Below are positions 1-9,662 of a stretch of DNA of 42,412 nucleotides, one piece after another; position 1 is the first letter of the stretch, and each line of letters begins with the position of its first letter. Below the pieces are notes generated by a model. The model saw only the letters and a program-made list of their open reading frames with translations. It ran no database searches and had not been told where the DNA came from. The stretch is from Fragilaria crotonensis (taxonomy: Eukaryota; Bacillariophyta; Fragilariophyceae; Fragilariales; Fragilariaceae). A program made the translations under genes and the position numbers. Location of the stretch: contig JAKSYS010000548.1 in assembly GCA_022925895.1 (NCBI GenBank), forward strand, positions 1 to 42,412, written 5' to 3'.

Positions 1-191
1 AACGACGTCATTATACTCGCTCAACCTGTCACCATCCAATTTGGGATTACACAACCTGACGAAACATTACTCGAAGTCCCAGGTACTAGTAGTACTCTCT
101 TTATAGCTTACGGCACGCCCTTTGATGCGCAAAATTACACGTGAGAAATGAAGCTATCCGATCTTGAGATTGACTAGAGATGCTTCGATAT

Positions 192-1517
192 TCATGACTT
201 GGCATTTTCGTCGTATCTAGAGTATCCGAGTCGGTCAAAGGAAGCACCCCACCTATGTTCTACAACCTTTCGCAACCCCGGTGGCAGTGGTGGGTGCTGA
301 TTGCGAGCGTAGGCACCGACATTTGACAATTCGGATTGCAAATGCATTTCGGTACCCTCCCACTTCCACGAAAAATGCGAATAAATGGCTCGCACCGTTT
401 CGAGTGGCTTGCTGGATAAGTCATCAAACGAGACTTCCATCAATTGGTCAGGTCGCAATAATTGTCGACCTTCCTCGTATCGATTCCAAAGTATCTCGTA
501 CTGGCGCAGGATGAATTCTTGAATCATCGCGTCTGTTGGTGTATTCATGTAGGTGTACCAATAGGTGGTGTCTGCCATGTGCGCAGCCGATCGAAAGACG
601 TCGTAGGGATTACGGTGAATGTACACGAATTCGGCGTCAGGAAAGAGCGACAGAAGCAAAGGTATCCGTGCCGTATGGACGGGGCTCTTGAGCAACAGCC
701 GTGGTGGGTGGGCTGTAGGGTTCCGCTCGGAGGCGCGAACAGTCAATCGTCGCAGCAAAAGGAGAAATGCATCTGTCCAGCGTTTTCGTGCTTGGGCTAG
801 CAATGGAGCCGGCATGAATTCATCACCCTCGGCATCGTCTCGGAACGCAAAGAAAGGTCGAAACAAAGGTTCCTGCCGCATGAAAAAGAGCAGCATGTAA
901 GGACTCGTACCAGCAGATAAGGCGTTGGTGGCGATCTCATCTTCCTGCGGTAGGTCAAAATGTAGTTTGACATTGTCCATGGGTCGATGGTCGTCCATGA
1001 CACCCGCAAACATCACTTTGCCAAATCGTTCAAACCAGAGGAAGCAGGATGGAAATCCTGAACAAAATGTGTTGCAAATTGTGAATTGATCTGTGTCCAA
1101 CGCCAAGAGACTATGAAGTAACGTCGTTCCGGTGCGAGGATGGCCGATGATGAAGACGGGGCGTGGATGAATAACAGCGCGATCGACTTTTGTCTTGTAC
1201 AACAGCCATTCTGGGAAGGCGAGGATTGAATTAACACATGCAAGCATTGTAATAACAATCAGACGTGGCCAATATGTTGTCCACTCTATATCTCGGTGCC
1301 TCTTAATCAAGATCGAGATCCAATCCTGGAGGAGTATACCGCAGAGAGGATTGTTCTTGGAGGAGAGTTGGTGCTTTGGGGTAAACTTATAGCAGCTGAT
1401 ATCATCATTGGGTTGTTGCTGATGAGTAGGCAACGTCCTCCACCGTCCATCCTCGTCGTATCGATCAAATCCATCAATCACATCAGCCGTTAATGACGCC
1501 GATGTGGAGACTGGCAT
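192..1517 (-). CDS. Sulfotransferase family protein
   Basis: This 441-residue protein probably moves a sulfuryl group from PAPS to a hydroxyl or amine acceptor. The 5'-phosphosulfate loop reads GHPRTGTT (residues 125-132). The 3'-phosphate motif reads HRNPYDVFRS (301-310). Between them sits LLLKSPVHTARI (275-286), typical of the Sulfotransfer_3 type. A hydrophobic stretch at about 86-100 lies ahead of the catalytic domain and could be a Golgi-type signal anchor, with the catalytic part lumenal. The ATG at 1517 gives a complete frame without introns or breaks. The acceptor cannot be told from sequence. The gene is first in the window and transcribed away from its neighbour, with a 0.7-kb gap upstream. 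Confidence 0.85.
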   Translation of the reverse strand: MPVSTSASLTADVIDGFDRYDEDGRWRTLPTHQQQPNDDISCYKFTPKHQLSSKNNPLCGILLQDWISILIKRHRDIEWTTYWPRLIVITMLACVNSILAFPEWLLYKTKVDRAVIHPRPVFIIGHPRTGTTLLHSLLALDTDQFTICNTFCSGFPSCFLWFERFGKVMFAGVMDDHRPMDNVKLHFDLPQEDEIATNALSAGTSPYMLLFFMRQEPLFRPFFAFRDDAEGDEFMPAPLLAQARKRWTDAFLLLLRRLTVRASERNPTAHPPRLLLKSPVHTARIPLLLSLFPDAEFVYIHRNPYDVFRSAAHMADTTYWYTYMNTPTDAMIQEFILRQYEILWNRYEEGRQLLRPDQLMEVSFDDLSSKPLETVRAIYSHFSWKWEGTEMHLQSELSNVGAYARNQHPPLPPGLRKVVEHRWGASFDRLGYSRYDENAKS

Positions 1518-2232
1518 GGGTGGAAATGTGAGAGATGAAATGCGGCAAACCGCACTTTCTCCAGATCAGGAGTACTACCAGTTGTACCTGATACTTTTCT
1601 GCAAATAAACCAGGGTGGACTGAAGATTTGTCAACGGTGGGGGAGTTGTGATGAGGACAGGTGGGGAGTTGGCGAAGATGTTGAAGTGCATGAGTGGCTG
1701 TTGAAGGTCAACATCGCTCCTAAACTACCAGTACAAGCTTTCGTTACCGGTGTACTCGCGTACCGACTACCGACCACACATATACTGTCACATCCCTATT
1801 ACGTAGTACGCTGTACTGTACCTCCAGTATTCAGTACTCCGTACCTGTACTTCGAGTACTGTAGTACTTGCCAGAACTTGTACCAGTACAGTACTCCGGA
1901 GCTCCAGAGTACTGTCGTAGCGCATGGGCTGCGTGCTTCATTTTTCGCGTTCGTCAAATCAGTCCTTCATGTGGTCGAAGCAATGTATCGCATACAAACA
2001 TACTAACTCCTCGGAGCACTGGCAACTTGTGAATTGTATCATAGTGAGAACAACAGAACAACACATCGCTATCAGGAACTGTTGTCAGCAAGCACCATCG
2101 TTATCCTGGTACTAGTACCTGGCTTGTTCCGAGATCCGAGACTAAGGATTGGATAGGATCAATTGATAAAGTCGGATCCTTTCGTTGCTCCATCATTGAT
2201 ATAGCCTCGAATCACAAGGGAAAGGGTTTGCC
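1518..2232. other. Intergenic region with GTAC-rich palindromic words
   Basis: No convincing gene was seen. From about 1738 to 1918 the sequence is packed with GTAC, AGTACT and related self-complementary words, for example GTACTTCGAGTAC near 1849. Open frames across it are low-complexity by-products of these repeats. It separates two divergent genes, so both promoters must lie here. Confidence 0.6.
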
Positions 2233-3246
2233 ATGGGAAACGCTCAGCCGACTAACAAGACTGGACGAAAGGTGGTAGTACAGGTGAGGCCATCGGTGTT
2301 GTTCCACACTCGACATACATTTCAGAAGCTGAGCGCATTCTATTCTTCTCCAATATAACTTACAGAAGCTGGAGAATGCGAAAAAGACGAACGTTTTATC
2401 GCTCAGAGAGCATAAAATTGATACAATGCCAGAGCAAGTCCTTCAGTAAGTCCTGGTGCGAGTAAAGGGCATCACGAAAAAGAGAAACGACCAGCAAGTG
2501 CTAATCAGATCATTATACCTTTCCTTGCTACGTTTCCATTTCACAGAATTACCACACTCAGAACACTGGACGTTTCAAAAAACAATCTCAAGTCCTTAGG
2601 TCAGATTGATCGGCTTCCAAACCTGAAGTCCTTGAATTGCAAAGAAAATCAAATTCCCACCCTGGGTCCAATTTCCAAGTTATCCAGCCTCCAAACACTA
2701 TCGGCTGGTAGCAATTTACTGGGGAAACTCTCTGCTGATGTTTCTGAAGCTGTCCCAACTCTGCCGGCATCTTTGAAGCAACTCGCGTTGGATCACAACT
2801 TTTTTTCTAGCGTCCCAATGTCTGTGGTGTCGTCGACATTGACCAAACTAGAAAAACTCGATCTTTCGTTCAACCAGCTGGCTGTCTTGCCAGCCGATAT
2901 CGCGAATCTTGTAAGCTTGGAAGAACTCAAGGCAGATCACAACATGATTGTTTCACTCCCAGAAACCATGGGTCGATTGACCAAACTCAAGACCTTGTCG
3001 TTGAAAGGCAATTCCATATCCGTGACATCAACAATTTTCTCACCGAGGAATCCTCAACCCTTGCCAGCGTCACTCTTCACGGATACACCCTTGATTGATT
3101 TGAATTTGCATGGCAATCGATTGACCTCGACCGAACTCAATCAATTCGATGGCTTTCCAGCATTCTTGTCGCGACGGGAAAAAGTGAAGACGAAGGATTT
3201 GTATGGCGGTGCGATGACGAACTTTGACGTTTGTGGATTGGAATAA
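2233..3246 (+). CDS. Leucine-rich-repeat protein, LRRC57-like, N-myristoylation signal
   Basis: Three exons are inferred: 2233-2283, 2366-2445 and 2547-3246. Introns begin GTGAGG and GTAAGT and end TTACAG and TTCACAG. The phases join cleanly to give 276 residues. The protein starts MGNAQPTNKTG, a glycine-2 context that suits N-myristoylation as in LRRC57. About seven leucine-rich repeats follow, with cores such as LRTLDVSKNNL, LKQLALDHNFF, LEKLDLSFNQL and LKTLSLKGNSI. The end (GGAMTNFDVCGLE) resembles the conserved tail of this family. LRRC57-type proteins are membrane-associated scaffolds with no assigned reaction. Without the first two exons the frame would lack its start, which supports the splicing model. 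Confidence 0.8.
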
Positions 3247-3315
3247 AAGTAACTGTTCTACAAATGGAGAGTAAAATGATTGCTTACAATCGCTCTGTTA
3301 AAAGTCCACCTCTCG

Positions 3316-3723
3316 TCAACATCTTCCAGCATTTTGAATGGGACTGCAAACTCCTTCGCCATAGTCGGTCAACGACGGTATCACCACGCCAACGATTAGA
3401 AGCCCCAGTATGACCACAATCAAGGATCCCGCCACAAGTTTTGAAATGAATGGATCGGTATTGTTTTCCAATGCTCTTTCAAGATCGTACTCATCTTCGT
3501 CATCGGCGATCCCCAACTGATTACGACGTTTGGAAGTTATCTTGTTGCTAGTAGGTTTAGGAGCAGCTTGACCTTTCCTGGCCAATAATGCTACCGTTGC
3601 ATCTGCTGGGTGCCGAGATGGGAGAGCAGTTGTAACGACAAAGGCAGAGCTCGTTGTTGCTGTCCATGAAATGAGCATCAACCAGGCCAGCATGGACGCT
3701 GCAATGCACTGATGGCGCATCAT
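3316..3723 (-). CDS. Small plastid-targeted single-pass membrane protein, unknown function
   Basis: 135 residues. Residues 1-28 form a signal peptide ending SSAF, followed by VVTT. This resembles the diatom ASAF plastid-import motif, although the residue after cleavage would be F or V. A basic, serine/alanine-rich transit-like stretch follows (about 30-70), then an acidic patch (DDEDEYD, 74-80). One membrane span lies at about 95-117, before a short tail with two cysteines (GVCSPIQNAGRC). The likely location is a membrane of the complex plastid. I do not recognise a family. The 3' end lies only about 70 bases from the end of the LRR gene, so the two converge. Confidence 0.65.
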   Translation of the reverse strand: MMRHQCIAASMLAWLMLISWTATTSSAFVVTTALPSRHPADATVALLARKGQAAPKPTSNKITSKRRNQLGIADDEDEYDLERALENNTDPFISKLVAGSLIVVILGLLIVGVVIPSLTDYGEGVCSPIQNAGRC

Positions 3724-4251
3724 TATCTCACTTCTCTCGTTTCACTCGGCTGGATGCTTGTGAGGTCAACAATTCTAACATCGCAAACATCATGGGTTTG
3801 AGTTTCTCACACGTCATTCAAGCAAGTGTTGATATGTACGCCCCATACAGTACTCCGAGTGCTTGTAGTGGAGTACGTGTACAGGTATGTCAAATACCAC
3901 GTACAAGCACTACGATACTGGTAGCAAATGATTTAAATCCTCTTGTCTGGTAAATGACGGTTAAATGTTTTCTACGGTAGGCACCACGTACCAGTACCCT
4001 GTATTCTATACACGTACTCCAGTACATCCGAGAAAGGAAACGCACGCCTGCCAGCAAGTGCCAAAGCGTCTGCATGATTTATGTCGAGTTGCGAAGAGCA
4101 AGATTTCGAATGCTAAATTTCGATGCTTTTACAATGCGCGCCATTATAAGGTTCATCATCTTTCCTCATAAGTCGCTCGCCTCTCGCCACCCCTTGATCC
4201 CTTTGGAAACCGAAAGGTGAATCATAATCACTGAACTAGCACGTTGTCAAT
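3724..4251. other. Divergent intergenic region
   Basis: This holds the 5' regions of the plastid membrane protein (left) and the EF-hand gene (right). GTAC-rich words cluster at about 3838-3910 and 3985-4025, including GTACTCCAGTAC near 4015. I see no gene or RNA in it. Confidence 0.5.
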
Positions 4252-4835
4252 ATGGTACGTGCCAATTTTCGAGACTCTTGGCGAACAGAACCATCGACGC
4301 ATATCCATTTTCTTTTGTCTAACCTATGTCACCCACCCACACCAACGCATCACACAAACACGAAATTCAATACATCAATCTGATTCGCTAGACACACCGT
4401 TCAACAACACAAGCTGAGCTAGAAGAAATTCGTCACGCCTTTTGTCTTTTGGATTCACAAGGCAGGGGGCGAGTTTCCGTGGAAAGCATTCGCGACGCCT
4501 TGGAGGATGGATCCGAACGGTCGGCCGTTCTGTTGCAGCAGCTTGCACCACTTCACGATGACGACACCTTGAACTTGAACGAATTCACCTCATTTGTGAC
4601 GAAACGATATGATGACGAGGACGCGGATGATATGACTCGCATGTTTCGGTTGTTTGATAAAGACAAGAAGGGGTACATTGAATTCAAGGATCTCAAGCGC
4701 ATTGCCGCCGAACTGGGTGAGAATATGACCGACACCGAGCTACGAGAAATGGTGGATCGAGGGTCCAATCAGGTTCATGGCAAGGTGACTTTGGAAGAAT
4801 TTACCACTATTATGAACAAGAAGTTGTGGGCGTAA
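4252..4835 (+). CDS. EF-hand protein, centrin/calmodulin-like
   Basis: The first exon appears to be only the start codon (4252-4254), followed by a GTACGT...CGCTAG intron (4255-4391) and exon 2 (4392-4835), giving 148 residues. No in-frame ATG at a suitable site exists in exon 2, so the split start is the best model. Four EF-hand units are recognisable. The third is closest to canonical (FDKDKKGYIEFKD), although position 12 is Asp rather than Glu. The first (DSQGRGRVSVES), second and fourth have lost several calcium ligands. The layout matches centrins and calmodulin-like proteins, but most sites probably do not bind calcium. Whether it is a true centrin is uncertain. Confidence 0.7.
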
Positions 4836-4870
4836 AAAATGACAATGAAACCTTGATGAAAAAATTCAAC

Positions 4871-5467
4871 CTACGACGACGTAGGATATTCATTCAATAC
4901 CTCTAGAACAACACTGGCAGGCGCGTGAGCGAACATGGTCGCAGGATAAACGGCGCTCCCCCAAACCGGATGAGTCAAAATCTTGCAAAATCCGGCATTG
5001 TAGGACTTATAATTCAACAAACATTCCATGCCATCCACTTCCGAGTACACCTTGTTGCGATTCGTGCTTAACATAGGGAGTCCTGAACATGGATCAATGT
5101 AGTCTGCCCAATAACCCCTGTCCCGAAGTTTTGATGCCAAGTCTTCTCCAAATTCTATAAAGACATTGAGGAGTCGATCTTTCTCGGCCTCGACCTCATC
5201 ACCAATTGCCACCAAATCTTGACGTGCGCGTTGATTGGTAGGAATGGCAAGTAAATCTCGATTGTCGTCCACCTTCATGTCGCCACTATCATCTTGGTCT
5301 GGGTGCAAATACGAGTCGCCAAATACGTGACGAAACTCACGCATCAGGGCTTTTGGGAGGGTATGCACGGAGCATTCCAAGGCGTTCGTGGATCCGGGCT
5401 CTTTGGTGATGAGACGAGGAGGTAACAGCGTTGAGGAGGTCGGTGTGGTCGATGTTGTTGTCGACAT
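4871..5467 (-). CDS. MMADHC: Cobalamin trafficking protein CblD (MMADHC-like)
   Basis: 198 residues matching the C-terminal domain of MMADHC, which takes cobalamin from CblC and directs it to methionine synthase (cytosol) and methylmalonyl-CoA mutase (mitochondrion). Diagnostic stretches are ECSVHTLPKALMREF (31-45), GYWADYIDPCSGLPML (118-133) and CKILTHPVWG (161-170). The human protein is about 296 residues; its long N-terminal region is reduced here to about 28 residues rich in Ser and Thr, so a mitochondrial leader is not obvious. The position that I recall as the cobalt-coordinating cysteine in human CblD is Phe160 here, with Cys161 next to it. The gene ends about 35 bases from the EF-hand gene, convergent. 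Confidence 0.88.
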   Translation of the reverse strand: MSTTTSTTPTSSTLLPPRLITKEPGSTNALECSVHTLPKALMREFRHVFGDSYLHPDQDDSGDMKVDDNRDLLAIPTNQRARQDLVAIGDEVEAEKDRLLNVFIEFGEDLASKLRDRGYWADYIDPCSGLPMLSTNRNKVYSEVDGMECLLNYKSYNAGFCKILTHPVWGSAVYPATMFAHAPASVVLEVLNEYPTSS

Positions 5468-5978
5468 GATGGCGCGAATGTTTGCGGTCGTGACGATCAG
5501 CTTTGATTATTTCTCGTTGGACCATCGAGGAGACACTGATGTGGCAGCACGTACCGATGTAGATTTTATATGATGGATGGACGTGTACTGGTACGAAGTA
5601 ACCATACGAGGACCCTCGTACGCAGTACAGGAGCACACCACTCGTATGAATACCAAATACCAGTAATAATAACAGGAGTTCGTACTCTCGGAAGCTCGCA
5701 GAGACAATAATCGTGAGAAGGGGGTATGTTAGCAGACCGAACCTGTGGACGCAGGACTTGCTGATCAATCATGGACAGAAGGGAACACATTATAGACTGT
5801 TTCTCGCGTTGTTGATCCAAGCGCCAGTGACCAATTTTTCAAAACTGTGCACATGACACATGGGTGGCCTGATTTTACATCCCTTAATGATATCAGTAGG
5901 TTTTCATTAATCGAAACGCTACGTTATGATTAAATCAGATTACTCCCATTCCTTTCGAGCAGAACCGACACTACATGC
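5468..5978. other. Intergenic region
   Basis: A GTAC-rich stretch lies at about 5583-5690. No gene, RNA or clear element was seen. It contains the promoter of the CblD gene and the 3' region of the amine oxidase gene. Confidence 0.5.
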
Positions 5979-8071
5979 CTACTTCGCACAGCATCCACTT
6001 GAGAGCTTGCTTTCGTCATTTCTTTCGGGTTGCATGTTAATTGCAGGGTTTCCAGAGAAGAAGCCATCCGGTTTCAAGGTAAATCCAGTTGTCTCGCAGG
6101 GCATAACAGGGAAGTCTTCAACGCGAGGAATGTGCGTTACACCAAAGGCGTGCCATAAGACAACGTCTTCAGCTTCAATCGATCTGTTCGCCTTGGTCCA
6201 AACTGGCAAACCAGCTGGGTCTTTGGCTTGCGGGGTATACTCCCCGGCGGGATACCGTTCGGTGGGATTGTATGAGTCACCCACAAATGCGCCGCGGCAA
6301 ACTCCCCTTTAGTAGAAACTGTTGAAGCCTCCGGATGGGTCAAGAGCGGCGGCATGGCAGGACCTCGAGTGAATGGAATCAACTTGTACGCGACAGGTTT
6401 CTTGGTAATGGGATTGACCTTTCCCTCCGCGTTTGATATCTTCCAAGCACGCGCCTTTGTGGCATCGTAGATGCGTACACCCTCCTGTTCAGTCGCCAGT
6501 ACAGTTTCGACAGGTGAAAAAGCATTTCCATACGGGTTGTAATCTCCAAGCGGCTCCCGAACAACGTCAACCTCGCTAACCGTATTCTTGGTCCCATCCA
6601 CAGCCATGTCGAGGCGGGCGCAAAACATGTGCTGATGAATCTGGGAATTCACGCCTGGAGCGACCAGAGTGCCATGGGTTGGATGTTCAGGGTCTTCGCC
6701 AGCCGAAGGTAGATTGGTAGAAAGCTCACCGGAAAGGCGAATCTCGTAGTCAATAGTGCCGTCTAGCTTGAGACGCCAGTAGAAGAGGTATTCATAGTTC
6801 ACCACCGTTGCAATAGAAGAGATGACAAGCTCTCGTGACCGACGTGCTTCGTTGTGTCCATTTCGATACTCGACGTGCTTCCAAAGAATGCCATCATCTT
6901 CCTCATGCATACACACTGCCTTCTTGATGAGCTTGGGATCGCCGTTGACGTCGTTCAAGTATGCATCAAAATAATGGATGTGCCCCAAACAGTCGCATCC
7001 CAATTCCAAGGAGTTGGCACAGTAGCCTAACCCATAGTCTCCCACGTCAAAGGCGCATTTGCGGGAGTAAGGTGCACGAGGATCGGCATACGGCACAGCC
7101 ATTTCTACCAGCGATCCTCGTTTAAGGACAGAACGGCCATCAAACTCGACATCGTGCAGAACGAGGCCCTCGCGGTAATTGAAGCCTACGCGCAATGTCC
7201 AATTCTGCCACTTGACAACGTTGCCATCCGTCACTGTGAAAGAGGGTCCGTCAGGTTGGGTAATGTTAAGCGCCTTGAGGGCGTCTGAGCGCCACTGTGT
7301 CGCCAAGTAGTCGTTTGTTGACAGCAAGTCACGGTGATAGTTCACACTGAGCGCCGGGATTTTGGGAGGAGGTCTGTCCAAGCCATCGATCCGGACTACT
7401 TTGCGAGTATTGAGGTCAATGACAGGCACAATATCAATGGGGTGAGCATAATGGTTGTCCTCAAGATCGTTACCAAACATCCGTTGGTAGAGGAAGGTCT
7501 GTACCAAGCGCCGTGGTGGTTCAGTCAATGGATCAACCGGATCCGTCAAGGCATAGTCTGCTGCTTCCGCCAAATGGACGCTCCAAGGGTCTGCCGCTAC
7601 CTGCGCCATGTTCGAAATTCCATAGCGGTCCAAGAGGACTTTTCTAACTTCCGCAGATTGCTGCACGATTTCCTCCGCCAGGGCACAGTCATCCGGCGTG
7701 AACATTGGTTGAGTACCGCGTGGCAAATCAACATGTCGGGAAATTGAATGCCCATTCACATCGTCCAGAGTCACCGACAATTCAGTAGCGATCCCAGTCT
7801 TAGGGTTGAGGACGACAATTTCAGCCATGCGAGAAACGAACGTATCCTGCTCAGATTTCGGAGGCTCTTTAAGGGACACCGCAACGAAACGGATTTCGTC
7901 AAGCTGGAGGTGCGTCTTAACAAGCGACGATGCTTGAGTGATCTCGTCAGGCGTCAACGCGTGAAGAGGATGCGTTGCAGGGGTCGGAACTTGACCGGTT
8001 GACCACATTGAACGATTAGTTCTTGCCGCAACAGCGAGCCGATGCAAGAAGCGGTTCGAAGAGAGCAGCAT
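5979..8071 (-). CDS. Copper amine oxidase (primary-amine oxidase), one frameshift
   Basis: The enzyme oxidises primary amines to aldehydes with release of ammonia and H2O2. It uses copper and a topaquinone made from its own tyrosine. The topaquinone motif is VVNYEYL (Tyr about residue 426 from the ATG at 8071). The catalytic-base region reads FDVGDYGLG, two copper histidines lie in IHQHMF, and the third in THIPRVEDFPVMP near the end. The frame breaks at about 6271-6278. Before it reads HLWVT, and the conserved continuation (YNPTERYPAGEYTP...ANRSIEAEDVVLW) lies one frame over, as if one base were missing. With both parts the length is about 697 residues, normal for the family. The first 20 residues are basic and amphipathic and could be a mitochondrial leader. 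An internal SKL is not a peroxisomal signal. Confidence 0.88.
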
Positions 8072-8636
8072 TTTTGGGCTTCCAGTGTCAACGTTCAATA
8101 GGATGAGAGTACTCGTACCTGCTCTGAGTAATGGCCTTGTTACTCAATTGTGTGCTACCTGGTGTCGTTGTTAACCACTCGCAAAGATTTGTATGGTAAC
8201 CATGATAACATGATAACTGATAACGATGCAAACTTCTCGCAACATCAAGGAAGATTTGGCATTCTGGACGATTGTAATCCAGTACTTGTACTCCGAGTAC
8301 TACCGGTAGTACTAGTACCTGGTACCTGGTATACATACGTGGTAATAAAACTGTACCGGTACTGTGCAGCACGCGTCAGGTACTTTCACTGTCCCTCATC
8401 AACCCCCAACACTTCAGCATTTCAACGTATCACTCTGTCAATGGCATCTTCTCCTGCGTTTTTGTGTATTCATAGAGTGCAAGAGAAATCTTTTGCGTAG
8501 ATTCAATCATGGTGAAATGCTTCGCGGGTGATCGTTCCATACCGCCCCCCGGTACTGGTGGAGCCTTGCCCTACAGTATTTGTAGTACCAGGTACTGGTA
8601 CCGGTTGGACTATGAGCCACTTTTCTGTAAACTCTG
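8072..8636. other. Intergenic region upstream of the amine oxidase gene
   Basis: No gene was seen. Dense GTAC palindromic words lie at 8280-8360 and 8562-8605. The amine oxidase promoter must be at the left end. Confidence 0.5.
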
Positions 8637-8651
8637 TACGGATCCGATTAG

Positions 8652-8887
8652 AATGCAGTGAAATGACGTCATGACGTACCAATCAGCATGCTCTCCGTAT
8701 GGTAGTGTCGTACTGGAGTACTGTATCACCGTAGGAAGTACATGCAGGCCTCAGTATAGTGACGTCATAAATGCAGTGAAATGACGTCATGACGTACCAA
8801 TCAGCATGCTCTCCGTATGGTAGTGTCGTACTGGAGTACTGTATCACCGTAGGAAGTACATGCAGGCCTCAGTATAGTGACGTCATA
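8652..8887. repeat. Two tandem copies of a 118-bp unit
   Basis: Copy 1 is 8652-8769 and copy 2 is 8770-8887. By eye they are identical, which implies a recent duplication or gene conversion. The unit begins AATGCAGTGAAATGACG and ends GTGACGTCATA. Confidence 0.85.
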
Positions 8888-8897
8888 GTTGACGTCA
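8664..8897. promoter_or_regulatory. Cluster of five TGACGTCA palindromes (CRE/bZIP-type sites)
   Basis: The 8-base palindrome TGACGTCA occurs at 8664-8671, 8760-8767, 8782-8789, 8878-8885 and 8890-8897. This is the consensus for CREB/ATF-type bZIP factors. Related TGACGT elements are known to drive CO2/cAMP-responsive genes in Phaeodactylum. All five lie in the inverted-repeat element, so whether they regulate any gene is unknown. Confidence 0.45.
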
Positions 8898-8978
8898 TTT
8901 CACTGCATTCTAATGGAATCCGTAGTACAAGTACGTTAACGGAGAACAGAGTTCTCTCTCTAGTTGTCTAGCCACCCG

Positions 8979-9018
8979 ACGGGGTTAATTAACCCCATTT
9001 GGGGTTAATTAACCCCGT
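8979..9018. repeat. Nested palindrome, two GGGGTTAATTAACCCC copies
   Basis: The 16-base perfect palindrome GGGGTTAATTAACCCC occurs at 8981-8996 and 9001-9016, separated by ATTT. The whole block is itself an inverted repeat. A degenerate partner with two TTAATTAA cores lies at 10720-10750, at the far side of the AT-rich block. Confidence 0.8.
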
Positions 9019-9099
9019 ATTTGCTCATGTCGGCAATCGTTCCTGTTATCTTGTACGTCGTCCGTTGGACTTGAAACTTGGGCATTGGCTTAAGAACCT

Positions 9100-9662
9100 T
9101 ACAGTGCAGGACACTTATAAACGACACAAATTTGTTAAGAAACATCTCCCCTACCCTGGATGAAGATAAAAATATTAATCCGACAATGTGCTTCTTGATC
9201 AGATTGTTGATTGTTTCCTCGGATTACTTTTTTTTAATTTTGAGTATTGAAAGTTTTATTAAGCTCCGAAGGTGCAACATTTTTTCGCAATGGTCACTTT
9301 TTATTACATTTCTGGACGATTCAGAGAAATCTAAAATTTGGATCAAGAATTTGAAACACATTTTTTTCGAAAATACTGAAGCCTACAAATCAACCAAACT
9401 CGATCATTGTGTAGGTTCTACAGAGGTCTCAGTATAATACTACTGGAAGACCTACTGTATCGTACAGTACTAGTACGCACTGTAACCACTTTCTAGATCA
9501 CTACCGTAGTATAATCGTACTGGAATGGTGAAGACGGGCTGACAGGTTATGAGCTCAAACGTGAGTGTAGTACAACAATTGCTGTACAGTACTACAGTGC
9601 ACACTAGTTGAGAATTTGAAACAAAAATAATAATTGTCGTTTATAAAGTGTCCTGCACTGTA
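9100..9662. mobile_element. TA-flanked inverted-repeat element, Tc1/mariner-like, non-autonomous
   Basis: The element runs 9102-9660 between TA dinucleotides (9100-9101 and 9661-9662). Its ends both begin CAGTGCAGGACAC, inverted, and stay alike for about 25 bases with one single-base indel. The TA duplication and CAGTG-type ends are the hallmark of Tc1/mariner transposons. At 559 bases, with no frame resembling a transposase, it is probably a non-autonomous derivative. It is distinctly AT-rich compared with neighbouring genes. Confidence 0.65.

Larger units (their letters stand above)
8637..8924. mobile_element. Short inverted-repeat element (MITE-like)
   Basis: The 35-base ends (8637-8671 and 8890-8924) are inverted copies of each other with two mismatches, each beginning or ending at a TA. 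The interior is almost wholly two tandem copies of a 118-base unit. There is no coding capacity. Inverted ends, small size and TA borders fit a miniature inverted-repeat element of the Tc1/mariner kind, but the superfamily is an inference. Confidence 0.6.

Noticed and set aside
1686-2006. 106-residue open frame in the GTAC-rich intergenic region
   Set aside because: The translation is dominated by Tyr, Ser and Thr from the repeated GTAC words; not protein-like.
5979-6010. Peroxisomal targeting signal (SKL) in the amine oxidase
   Set aside because: SKL is followed by seven residues, so it is not C-terminal.
9078-9437. 119-residue open frame in the AT-rich block
   Set aside because: It crosses the left end of the inverted-repeat element, has low-complexity composition and resembles no transposase.
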